From Lachnoclostridium sp. UBA3262 (GTDB lineage Bacteria; Bacillota; Clostridia; Lachnospirales; Lachnospiraceae), in NCBI GenBank assembly GCA_002362575.1, contig DEUM01000009.1:1-24672 (forward strand): a stretch of 24,672 nt of DNA, given 5' to 3'. Below the pieces are notes generated by a model. The model saw nothing but the letters and a program-made list of their open reading frames with translations. It was not told the origin of the DNA and ran no database searches. Of this stretch, positions 15,425-22,489 are shown in pieces. The translations under genes were made by a program, and so were the position numbers. Every line of letters begins with the position of its first letter. Position 1 is the first letter of the stretch.

Positions 15425-16969
15425 ATGAGTAAGAAACCAACAGTATTGATGATTTTAGACGGATATGGATTAAATGAAAAGACGGAGGGAAATGCTGTAG
15501 CACAGGCAAAAACTCCGGTTATGGATGGTCTGATGAAGAAATATCCTTTTGTCAAGGGAAATGCCAGCGGCATGGCAGTCGGGCTTCCCGAGGGGCAGAT
15601 GGGTAACTCGGAGGTCGGACATCTGAATATGGGCGCCGGACGGATTGTCTATCAGGAGCTGACAAGAATTACAAAGGAGATTGAGGACGGCGATTTTTAT
15701 AAAAATGAGGCATTGATGGCGGCAATGGAAAACTGCAAAAAGAACAATTCCGATTTACATTTATTCGGACTTCTCTCAGACGGCGGTGTGCACAGCCATA
15801 ATACTCATATGTATGCCCTGCTTGAGATGGCAAAGAGAAATGGAATTAAAAATGTGTATCTGCACGCATTTTTGGATGGTCGTGATACTCCACCGGCTTC
15901 CGGCAAGGATTTTGTGAAGGCAGCGATGGATAAAATGGAGGAAATCGGCATTGGCGAAGTGGCGACTGTGATGGGACGCTATTACGTTATGGATAGAGAT
16001 AACCGCTGGGAGCGTGTGGAACAGGCATACAATGCCCTTGTATTTGGCGAGGGAGAGACAGCCGAGTGCGGTCTGTGCGCGGTACAAAATTCCTATGATA
16101 AGGATGAGACGGACGAGTTTGTGAAACCAACTGTAGTGATGAAAGATGGCAAGCCAACAGCAACAGTAAAGGAAAATGATTCCGTTGTATTTTACAACTT
16201 CCGACCGGATCGTGCCCGTGAGATTACGCGTGCGTTCTGCGACGAGAACTTTGAAGGCTTTGAGAGGAGAAACGGATTTTTCCCGACAACCTTTGTCGTC
16301 TTTACGGAATATGATGTGACAATTCCGAATAAAATCGTGGCTTTCCATAAAGTAGAAATCAAAAATACATTCGGGGAGTTTCTTGCGAAGAACGGGTTAA
16401 AGCAGCTCCGCACGGCAGAGACCGAGAAATATGCTCACGTTACATTTTTCTTTAACGGCGGAATCGAGGAGCCGAACGAGGGCGAGGAGAGACTTCTTGT
16501 CAACTCCCCAAAGGTGGCAACTTATGATTTACAGCCGGAGATGAGTGCTTACAAGGTGTGCGATGGTCTGGTGGATGCCATTAAGTCTAAAAAATATGAT
16601 GTAATTATTATAAACTTTGCCAATCCGGATATGGTAGGCCACACTGGTATCGAGTCGGCAGCGATTCAGGCAGTTGAGGCAGTGGACGAGTGTGTCGGAA
16701 GGGCAGTGGACGCAATTCTGGAGGTTGACGGACAGATGTTTATCTGCGCTGACCATGGAAATGCAGAGCAGTTGATTGACTATGAAACCAAGGCGCCGTT
16801 TACAGCCCATACGATTAATCCGGTACCGTTTATCGTAGTAAATTATGATGATTCCTATACTCTGCGTGAGGGCGGCTGCCTGGCAGATATTGCACCGACG
16901 CTCATTGAAATGATGGGGCTGAAGCAGCCGGAGGAAATGACAGGAAAGTCGCTCTTGATAAAGAAATAG
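15425..16969 (+). CDS. gpmI: 2,3-bisphosphoglycerate-independent phosphoglycerate mutase
   Basis: Glycolytic/gluconeogenic enzyme interconverting 3- and 2-phosphoglycerate, Mn-dependent, of the alkaline-phosphatase superfamily. MILDGYGL (metal Asp12), the nucleophile Ser62 in GQMGNSEVGHLNMGAG, HAFLDGRDTPP, FNFRPDRAREIT-type YNFRPDRAREITRAF, NFANPDMVGHTG and ADHGNAEQ are all present. 514 aa from ATG 15425, the usual size; the longer frame adds 17 atypical residues. Unlinked here from the other glycolysis genes (gap-pgk-tpi), with which it clusters in many Firmicutes. It lies 24 nt upstream of the DUF6273 gene with no terminator between. Confidence 0.97.
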   Translation: MSKKPTVLMILDGYGLNEKTEGNAVAQAKTPVMDGLMKKYPFVKGNASGMAVGLPEGQMGNSEVGHLNMGAGRIVYQELTRITKEIEDGDFYKNEALMAAMENCKKNNSDLHLFGLLSDGGVHSHNTHMYALLEMAKRNGIKNVYLHAFLDGRDTPPASGKDFVKAAMDKMEEIGIGEVATVMGRYYVMDRDNRWERVEQAYNALVFGEGETAECGLCAVQNSYDKDETDEFVKPTVVMKDGKPTATVKENDSVVFYNFRPDRAREITRAFCDENFEGFERRNGFFPTTFVVFTEYDVTIPNKIVAFHKVEIKNTFGEFLAKNGLKQLRTAETEKYAHVTFFFNGGIEEPNEGEERLLVNSPKVATYDLQPEMSAYKVCDGLVDAIKSKKYDVIIINFANPDMVGHTGIESAAIQAVEAVDECVGRAVDAILEVDGQMFICADHGNAEQLIDYETKAPFTAHTINPVPFIVVNYDDSYTLREGGCLADIAPTLIEMMGLKQPEEMTGKSLLIKK

Positions 16970-16993
16970 TGAATTTATGGAGGAAAACCTGTT

Positions 16994-18178
16994 ATGGTAA
17001 TAGAAAAGAAAAAGACATTAGCTGTCAGTTTCTGTTTTGTAATAGTATTTTCTATCATACCTATGTTGAAATTTCCGTTAGGGAATGTGAAAGCTGCGGA
17101 CTATGGTATTAGCAATCCTCTTCTAGGTAATGAGGGTGTGATTACATGGGATTGTATTTACTTTGGGAATTACTATCAGAGCAACAGCACTACGAAAGAA
17201 CCGATTAAGTGGAGAGTGCTGTCCGTAAAAGGAGATGATGCCTTCCTTTTGGCAGACCGGAATATGGATTATCAGCCATACAACACAGAATTGAAAAATG
17301 TCACATGGGAAACATGTACATTAAGAAAATGGCTGAACAATAATTTTTATAACGCTGCTTTTTCTGCTACGGAGAAAAGTGCGGTAAAGACAACCGTGGT
17401 GGTAAATGAGGATAATTTGGAACATAGGACGGAAGGCGGGAATAATACAAATGATAAGGTATATCTGCTTTCCGCTCAGGAGGCAATGACACTTTCGTAT
17501 GGTTTTCCACCTTATAATATGAGTGAAAAGGCAAGAGAAGCAAAAAACACGAAGTATATTAACGAGCAAGGAGTGAATAAAGGATATGGCGAGTGGGTTG
17601 GCAACGGTTATTGGTGGCTTCGAACGCCGGGCAACCAGAAAAATACTGCTGCGGTGGTCAACTTTAGCGGCTATATTGTTATGGACGGCGATTATGTCTA
17701 CAGTGAGAGTCCCTATGTCCGTCCCGTCTTACATCTGAATTTATCATCCGGCAGATGGAGTAAAGCGGGTACAGTGAGTTCGGACGGAAAAGAAGTGGTT
17801 ATACCATTTAAGCCACCAAATCAGACAGTAAACCCAAACCAGACTTTGAAGCCAAACCAGACTGTAAAACCGTCTGCTGCTCCCCAAAAGGTAAAAGCAC
17901 CGGCAAGAGTGAAAAAACTAAAGGTAAAGAACAAAAAGAAAAAATCGGTCACTCTCTCATGGAAGAAGGTTGTCGGGGCAAAGGGATATTGGCTTCAGTA
18001 TGCGACAAACAAGAAGTTTAAAAAGAAAAAGAGTAAGTTTGTCAAGAAAACGAAATATACTGTAAAGAAGCTGAAAAGAAAGAAGAAGTATTATTTCCGT
18101 GTCCGTGCATATAAGCTGGATGGCAAGAAAAAGGTGTACGGCAAGTGGAGCGGAGTAAAGAAGGTAAAGATAAAGTGA
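16994..18178 (+). CDS. secreted DUF6273 protein with lysine-rich FnIII domain
   Basis: Predicted secreted or wall-associated protein of unknown function. Signal peptide at residues 1-34 (basic start, hydrophobic core, cleavage likely after NVKA). Residues about 45-255 show the DUF6273 pattern: IKWRVLSVKGDDAFLLADR, WLNNNFYNAAFS, KVYLLSAQEA, and YWWLRTPG at 206-213 then VRPVLHLNL. A linker with three 6-residue PNQT repeats (17816-17869) leads to a C-terminal fibronectin type III domain (about 302-394) with 37 Lys in the last 94 residues. ATG at 16994 follows GGAGG at 16979-16983. Strong positive charge suggests binding to anionic wall polymers or host glycans, which is inference. A terminator follows. 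Confidence 0.85.
   Translation: MVIEKKKTLAVSFCFVIVFSIIPMLKFPLGNVKAADYGISNPLLGNEGVITWDCIYFGNYYQSNSTTKEPIKWRVLSVKGDDAFLLADRNMDYQPYNTELKNVTWETCTLRKWLNNNFYNAAFSATEKSAVKTTVVVNEDNLEHRTEGGNNTNDKVYLLSAQEAMTLSYGFPPYNMSEKAREAKNTKYINEQGVNKGYGEWVGNGYWWLRTPGNQKNTAAVVNFSGYIVMDGDYVYSESPYVRPVLHLNLSSGRWSKAGTVSSDGKEVVIPFKPPNQTVNPNQTLKPNQTVKPSAAPQKVKAPARVKKLKVKNKKKKSVTLSWKKVVGAKGYWLQYATNKKFKKKKSKFVKKTKYTVKKLKRKKKYYFRVRAYKLDGKKKVYGKWSGVKKVKIK
17816..17869 (+). repeat. three tandem 18-bp coding repeats (PNQT linker)
   Basis: Units at 17816-17833, 17834-17851 and 17852-17869 encode PNQTVN, PNQTLK and PNQTVK. They form the linker between the DUF6273 and FnIII domains and could vary in number between strains. Confidence 0.85.
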
Positions 18179-18185
18179 TTTTCAG

Positions 18186-18220
18186 AGCGCCGGATATTCC
18201 CGGCGCTTTGTTGCGTTTTT
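18186..18220 (+). terminator. terminator after the DUF6273-FnIII gene
   Basis: AGCGCCGG (18186-18193), loop ATATTC, CCGGCGCT (18200-18207), then TTTGTTGCGTTTTT. The stem is strong; the T-tract is interrupted. Confidence 0.8.
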
Positions 18221-18274
18221 CAGATTGTGTTTTGTACCACTTATATTCGGAAAACAACCGACTATCGCAAATGA

Positions 18275-18304
18275 GTGGAAGAAGATTTTTGTTTTTTATA
18301 TAAT
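18275..18304 (+). promoter_or_regulatory. candidate promoter for LytTR gene
   Basis: Perfect TATAAT at 18299-18304 with only a weak -35 (GTGGAA, 18275-18280, 18-nt spacer). A poor -35 fits a promoter that needs an activator, possibly the LytTR protein itself. Start would be near 18311. Confidence 0.4.
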
Positions 18305-18343
18305 GGCATCAGAAAGAAGGGAACAGCGTGTCGTTCCCAGAAC

Positions 18344-18348
18344 GGAGG
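18344..18348 (+). promoter_or_regulatory. ribosome binding site deciding LytTR gene start
   Basis: GGAGG, 5 nt before ATG 18354. The frame is open upstream to 18225, but that region contains the predicted promoter and lacks such a site. Confidence 0.8.
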
Positions 18349-18353
18349 TTATC

Positions 18354-18794
18354 ATGCAGTTTGAAATAAAAATTGACAGCGCTTACACAGAGCCGAAAAT
18401 ACTTATATTGACGGATTCAGTGACAGAGGAAGTCAACGGCATTGTGAAAAAGCTGTCAGAAGATATCCCCAAAATAATTTCCGGCAGCAGGGAGGAAAAG
18501 GTTGAAGTGCTGGAGCAGGCAGAAATCATTCGGATTTATGCAAGTTCCGGAAAAGTATTTGCAGTCACAAAAAAAGGAGAGTATACGTTGCGTCTCAGAC
18601 TGTATGAAATTGAAGAACGGTTAAACTCTCAGTCGTTTGTCCGCATTTCAAACTCGGAAATTGTGAATCTAAAACAAGTGGAAAGCTTTGACTTGAGTTT
18701 TACGGGTACGATTTGTGTCAAACTATCGGACGGAACGACGACCTATGTGTCAAGACGATATGTTTCCAAAATCAAAAAAATATTAGGAATGTGA
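18354..18794 (+). CDS. LytTR-family DNA-binding transcriptional regulator
   Basis: Stand-alone LytTR regulator lacking a receiver domain. An N-terminal helical/strand segment of about 45 residues (MQFEIKIDSAYTEPKILI) is followed by the LytTR beta-domain: IIRIYASSGKVFAVTKKGEYTLRLRLYEIEERL, FVRISNSEIVNLKQVESFD, and TTTYVSRRYVSKIKKILGM with the basic recognition end. 146 aa, the standard size for this group. It is followed 10 nt after its stop by a DUF3021 membrane protein, a very common pair in Firmicutes in which the membrane partner is thought to inhibit or modulate the regulator. Probably autoregulatory; targets unknown. Confidence 0.92.
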   Translation: MQFEIKIDSAYTEPKILILTDSVTEEVNGIVKKLSEDIPKIISGSREEKVEVLEQAEIIRIYASSGKVFAVTKKGEYTLRLRLYEIEERLNSQSFVRISNSEIVNLKQVESFDLSFTGTICVKLSDGTTTYVSRRYVSKIKKILGM

Positions 18795-18804
18795 GGTGGA
18801 GAAG

Positions 18805-19266
18805 ATGAAAAAGAAAATATTTTTGCGGGGTGCTTTCGGTTTTCCAATTGGAATCACAATAGGATATATAATCACAATCATTATTTCATTTATTTGGGCA
18901 AACGGGTACTATTCCCCCTGTGTACCGGAGTTAATCTCTGTTATGGGGAGTGAAATCAATGCCGTTATTTTTCAGGCGCTGCTTTCCGGACTGCTGGGAG
19001 CGGCATTTGCGGCGAGCTCGGTAATATGGGAGATAGAGAGCTGGAATATAGTGAAACAGACAGGGGTGTATTTTGCAGTAGTTTCTGTCGTTATGATGCC
19101 CGTTGCATATTTTTTATACTGGATGGAGCATAGTGTTACCGGGTTTTTGAGCTATTTTTGTATATTTGCTCTGATATTTATTGTGATATGGGTGACACAG
19201 TTTATTACCGGAAGACATATGGTGAAAAGAATGAATGAAAGGTTGTATAAATCGAAAAATAGTTAG
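18805..19266 (+). CDS. DUF3021 membrane protein, LytTR partner
   Basis: Small integral membrane protein with four predicted helices (about residues 9-31, 51-73, 86-105, 111-135) and a basic cytoplasmic tail (GRHMVKRMNERLYKSKNS). The first helix region RGAFGFPIGITIGY and the loop preceding VIWEIESWNIVKQTGVYF are typical of DUF3021. ATG at 18805 is chosen because GAGGTG lies 6 nt upstream; GTG 18796 would add three residues. 153 aa. It forms an operon with the LytTR gene and likely senses or relays an envelope signal; that role is inferred from other LytTR-membrane inhibitor pairs. Confidence 0.88.
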   Translation: MKKKIFLRGAFGFPIGITIGYIITIIISFIWANGYYSPCVPELISVMGSEINAVIFQALLSGLLGAAFAASSVIWEIESWNIVKQTGVYFAVVSVVMMPVAYFLYWMEHSVTGFLSYFCIFALIFIVIWVTQFITGRHMVKRMNERLYKSKNS

Positions 19267-19272
19267 CTTATG

Positions 19273-19296
19273 AAAGGTCAGGTTGTCTGACCTTTT
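19273..19296 (+). terminator. terminator after LytTR-DUF3021 operon
   Basis: AAAGGTCAG (19273-19281), loop GTTGT, CTGACCTTT (19287-19295), with a T-rich end continuing into TATACTTT. Confidence 0.8.
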
Positions 19297-19300
19297 ATAC

Positions 19301-19329
19301 TTTGCATTTCGGAGAGGATATGGTAAGAT
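19301..19329 (+). promoter_or_regulatory. candidate promoter for AAA-ATPase-like gene
   Basis: TTTGCA (19301-19306), 17-nt spacer, TAAGAT (19324-19329) with an extended TG (19321-19322). Confidence 0.4.
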
Positions 19330-19363
19330 GATAAATATAAGGCGGTAGAAGGAAGGTGATTTT

Positions 19364-21046
19364 TTGTCAAAGGCAGTTGCGATTGGATTTGAGGATATCA
19401 AGGAAATTATAGATAAAAATAGATACTATGTGGATAAGACCTTGATGATTCGTGACCTTTTAGACAGGGGCGGGAAAGTGAATTTGTTTACCAGACCTAG
19501 GCGATTTGGGAAGACCTTGAATTTGAGCATGATTCGCCGCTTCTTTGAGAGGGAAATCACCTTTGAAGGCAAAGATATCTTGAATGGATATATTTTTGAT
19601 AATTTAAAGATTTCTTCCTGTGGGGAGAGTTATATGGCACATCAGGGGAAATATCCCATTATCAGTCTGTCCCTGAAATCTGCGAAGCAGCCAACCTATG
19701 AAATGGCGTATAAATGCTTAGTGGACGAGATTGCGAAGGAATATAAGAGACATATTTATGTGTTAAGGGGAGAAAGGCTGACAGAACACGAGAAGAAGCG
19801 TTTTCAGACCATAATGAACCACGAAGGGGAAGGAACAGATTATGTCAAGGCATTGGAATTTTTGTCATCCTGCCTTATGGAGTACCACGAAAAGAAAGTG
19901 ATTATACTCATTGATGAATATGATGTGCCGCTTGAAAATGCTTATTTTGGCGGTTTTTATGAAGAAATGATAAGTTTTATACGCTCATTGTTTGAGTCAG
20001 CATTAAAGACAAATGCTAATCTGGAGTTTTCTGTAATTACAGGATGTCTGCGAATCAGTCGCGAGAGCATTTTTACCGGGCTTAACAATTTGAGAATATA
20101 CTCGATTCTCAGCAATCAGTATGCGGATTGTTTTGGTTTTACGGAGGAAGAAGTGAAAGAACTGCTTTCCTCGTGTCAATTAAAAGATAATTTTGTGAAG
20201 GTTAAAAGCTGGTACGATGGTTATCGATTTGGCGACAAGGAAATTTACAATCCGTGGAGCATATTGAATTATGTAGACACGGCTATGGAGAATCATCTGG
20301 CAGAACCACAGCGCTATTGGTCAAATACATCCTCTAATAGTATTATAAGAGAACTGGTGGAGGGAGCGGATGCGGCTACCAGACAGGAGATAGAGAAGCT
20401 GATTGCCGGGGAGATAATTGAAAAACCGGTGTACGAGGATATTACTTATGATGATATTCATGAGTCACAGGACAATCTTTGGAATTTTCTTTATTTTACG
20501 GGATATTTAAAGTCGTGTAGAGAAAGCTTTAAGGAAGATACAATGTATATGGAACTAATGATTCCAAATACGGAAATCCGTTCTATTTATAAACAGACAA
20601 TCCTTGCATGGTTTGATAAAAAGATAAAGGCTTGTGACAGGAGTGAGTTAATTCGCGCACTTGAGAATGGCGATATCGAAGGGGCTGAAAAATTTGTATC
20701 AGAACAATTGTTAGATACGATAAGCTTTTTTGACTATGCTGAGAATTATTATCATGGTTTTCTGACCGGGCTATTAAAAGGTGCCGGAAAATATCTTGTT
20801 GTCTCAAACAGAGAGAGTGGAAACGGAAGACCGGATATCATATTGAAGGCGCCGTCGGTTCGCGGCTCTGCCATTGTTCTGGAACTGAAAGTGGCAGATT
20901 CTTTTCAACAGATGGAAAAAGAATGTCAAAAAGCTTTGGCTCAGATAGAAGATAAAAAATATGAGACGGAGCTTAGGAAAGAAGGGTACAATGACATCAG
21001 GAAGTATGGTGTGTGTTTTTATCGTAAGGAATGTATGATACGATAA
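19364..21046 (+). CDS. AAA-ATPase-like / PD-(D/E)XK nuclease family protein
   Basis: Family of unknown role, multicopy in many gut anaerobes. N-terminal AAA-ATPase_like domain: YYVDKTLMIRDLLDRG, Walker A-type TRPRRFGKTLNLS (43-55; R-R-F replaces part of the classical loop but GKT is kept) and Walker B VIILIDEYDVPL (179-190). C-terminal PDDEXK_9-like nuclease: FLTGLLKG, then RPDIIL (Asp491) and IVLELKVA (Glu507, Lys509), so the putative active site is intact. 560 aa, usual size. The start is TTG 19364, preceded by GGAAGG at 19351-19356; no better ATG precedes the conserved N-terminus. It may have its own promoter and is followed by the EamA gene 15 nt later. Proposed roles (mobile-element or defence function) are unproven. 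Confidence 0.88.
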   Translation: MSKAVAIGFEDIKEIIDKNRYYVDKTLMIRDLLDRGGKVNLFTRPRRFGKTLNLSMIRRFFEREITFEGKDILNGYIFDNLKISSCGESYMAHQGKYPIISLSLKSAKQPTYEMAYKCLVDEIAKEYKRHIYVLRGERLTEHEKKRFQTIMNHEGEGTDYVKALEFLSSCLMEYHEKKVIILIDEYDVPLENAYFGGFYEEMISFIRSLFESALKTNANLEFSVITGCLRISRESIFTGLNNLRIYSILSNQYADCFGFTEEEVKELLSSCQLKDNFVKVKSWYDGYRFGDKEIYNPWSILNYVDTAMENHLAEPQRYWSNTSSNSIIRELVEGADAATRQEIEKLIAGEIIEKPVYEDITYDDIHESQDNLWNFLYFTGYLKSCRESFKEDTMYMELMIPNTEIRSIYKQTILAWFDKKIKACDRSELIRALENGDIEGAEKFVSEQLLDTISFFDYAENYYHGFLTGLLKGAGKYLVVSNRESGNGRPDIILKAPSVRGSAIVLELKVADSFQQMEKECQKALAQIEDKKYETELRKEGYNDIRKYGVCFYRKECMIR

Positions 21047-21061
21047 AGGGGGCGGGTACCG

Positions 21062-21937
21062 ATGTGGATGATTGCTGCTGTGCTGTCTGCATTTTTTGCG
21101 GGCATTACTGCGATTTTAGCGAAATGCGGGATTCGTAAGACCGATTCGGATATAGCAACGGCAATGCGTACTATCGTCGTGTTACTTTTTGCATGGGTTA
21201 TGGTTTTTGTGGCGGGTTCCGAAAAGGAAATTGTAACTATTGGCGTTAAGCCATTACTTTTTCTGATGTTTTCAGGACTGGCGACGGGGGCATCATGGCT
21301 GTGCTATTTTAAGGCGCTATCACTTGGAGATGTAAATCAGGTTGTGCCGGTTGATAAGTCAAGTACGATAATGGGTATTCTGCTCGCTATTATAATATTT
21401 GGAGAGACAAATCATCTTCCGGTCAAGCTGGCCGGCACGGTCATTTTTATGGTCGGGCTGTATCTGATGATAGAGAGAAAAAAAGATGATAGACCGGGGA
21501 GACATGGGGAAGACAGCAGATGGGCGGTTTATGCTGTTCTGTCCGCTGTGTTTGCGGCGCTTACTTCTGTCTTTGCCAAGGTAGGCACACAGGGGATTGA
21601 GTCAAATCTTGCCACTGCCATCCGTACAGGCGTTGTATTGGTTATGGCATGGCTTATTGTTATTATAAAGGGGAAACAATCACAGATAAAGATGATAAAC
21701 AGAAATGAAGGCGTCTTTATTTTTCTTTCCGGAATGGCAACCGGGGTATCTTGGTTATTCTATTATTATGCAATCCAGAACGGTATCGTCAGTGTTGTTC
21801 TGCCAATCGACAAATTAAGTATTGTGGTGACGACAATATTTTCCTGTCTTGTGCTAAAAGAAAAGCTGGCGAAAAGGGCATGGCTGGGGCTTTTTCTGAT
21901 GGTATGCAGCACACTTGCAATAGCGGTGTGGGAATAA
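21062..21937 (+). CDS. EamA/DMT-superfamily transporter
   Basis: Ten-helix inner-membrane permease of the drug/metabolite transporter superfamily, likely exporting a metabolite. Two homologous five-helix EamA halves are easily seen: AVLSAFFAGITAILAKCGI in the first and AVLSAVFAALTSVFAKVGT in the second, each followed by an 'ATA.RT.VVL..AW' helix and a 'LSG.ATG.SWL.Y..A' helix. 291 aa, normal. ATG at 21062 with AAGGGGG upstream. It is 15 nt downstream of the AAA-ATPase-like gene, so transcription may be shared although functions look unrelated. The substrate cannot be set. Confidence 0.92.
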   Translation: MWMIAAVLSAFFAGITAILAKCGIRKTDSDIATAMRTIVVLLFAWVMVFVAGSEKEIVTIGVKPLLFLMFSGLATGASWLCYFKALSLGDVNQVVPVDKSSTIMGILLAIIIFGETNHLPVKLAGTVIFMVGLYLMIERKKDDRPGRHGEDSRWAVYAVLSAVFAALTSVFAKVGTQGIESNLATAIRTGVVLVMAWLIVIIKGKQSQIKMINRNEGVFIFLSGMATGVSWLFYYYAIQNGIVSVVLPIDKLSIVVTTIFSCLVLKEKLAKRAWLGLFLMVCSTLAIAVWE

Positions 21938-21938
21938 G

Positions 21939-21971
21939 CCAGAGAAGGAATCAAGATTCCTCCTCCTCTGG
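21939..21971. other. imperfect hairpin at the convergent junction
   Basis: CCAGAG (21939-21944) pairs with CTCTGG (21966-21971), and AGGAATC (21946-21952) pairs with GATTCCT (21955-21961). It spans the 13-nt gap between the EamA and ibrB-like genes and the stop of the latter. No T-tract on either strand, so terminator function is doubtful. Confidence 0.4.
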
Positions 21972-22475
21972 TTTCCATGCCTGTCCGAATTGTACATCCT
22001 TAAACAGGGCGGTCAGTCCGGTAATCTGCTTCAAACGCAGAATTTCATCCCTGTCCATGCCGAGGTGTTTCGAAATCCATGCGTCAGAGCGTCCGATTTC
22101 ATGAAGTTCTTTTATTATATTGCTCATTAAGTCGACGTTGTGGCTGCCCCTTGCGCGATTGTGCCGGATGGTGCTTGCCATGCGCCGGTCAATTGGCTTA
22201 TCAATGACAGATACCGGAAGCATTCCGCCCTCTCTTTCATAGATGTCGGAGTAGTCCAGCATAATGCGGTAGCGGTGGAACCCGTCCACGATAATATAGC
22301 TGTCGTCAGTTTTTGAATAATAGCATACAATCGGCATCGTATAGCCGTCTTCTTTTATACTCTCGTAGAGAAGTTTCATTTCCGGTGGTGCAACGGAATT
22401 GGGATTGTATGTATTGGGTTTAATTTTTTCTATTGGTACGGCGATTACGCCGTAGACCGGACTCTTATGTGCCAT
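21951..22475 (-). CDS. IbrB-like ParB/sulfiredoxin-fold protein
   Basis: Single-domain ParB N-terminal-like protein resembling E. coli IbrB, which acts with IbrA in activating eib (immunoglobulin-binding) genes; its biochemical activity is not established. The fold signatures are VPIEKIKPNTYNPNSVAPPE, then GYTMPIVCYY and the phosphate-binding VDGFHRYR (63-70). After this come KPIDRRMASTIRHNRARG and a helical C-terminus with a HTH-like DAWISKHLGMDRDEILRLKQ. 174 aa from ATG 22475; a TTG at 22481 would add two residues but sits only 3 nt from the ribosome site. It lies 12 nt after ibrA and shares its transcript. The lack of chromosome-partition context argues against a true ParB. Confidence 0.86.
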   Translation of the reverse strand: MAHKSPVYGVIAVPIEKIKPNTYNPNSVAPPEMKLLYESIKEDGYTMPIVCYYSKTDDSYIIVDGFHRYRIMLDYSDIYEREGGMLPVSVIDKPIDRRMASTIRHNRARGSHNVDLMSNIIKELHEIGRSDAWISKHLGMDRDEILRLKQITGLTALFKDVQFGQAWKPEEEES

Positions 22476-22484
22476 AATCAATTT

Positions 22485-22489
22485 CTCCT
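22485..22489 (-). promoter_or_regulatory. ribosome binding site deciding ibrB-like start
   Basis: AGGAG on the minus strand, 9 nt before ATG 22475 and overlapping the ibrA stop codon, which implies coupled translation. Confidence 0.6.

Noticed and set aside
15776..16348. 190-codon open frame on the minus strand
   Set aside because: Fully inside gpmI, no ribosome site or motif; a shadow frame.
21939..21971. Bidirectional terminator between convergent genes
   Set aside because: A stem exists, but neither strand has a T-tract, so I list it only as a hairpin.
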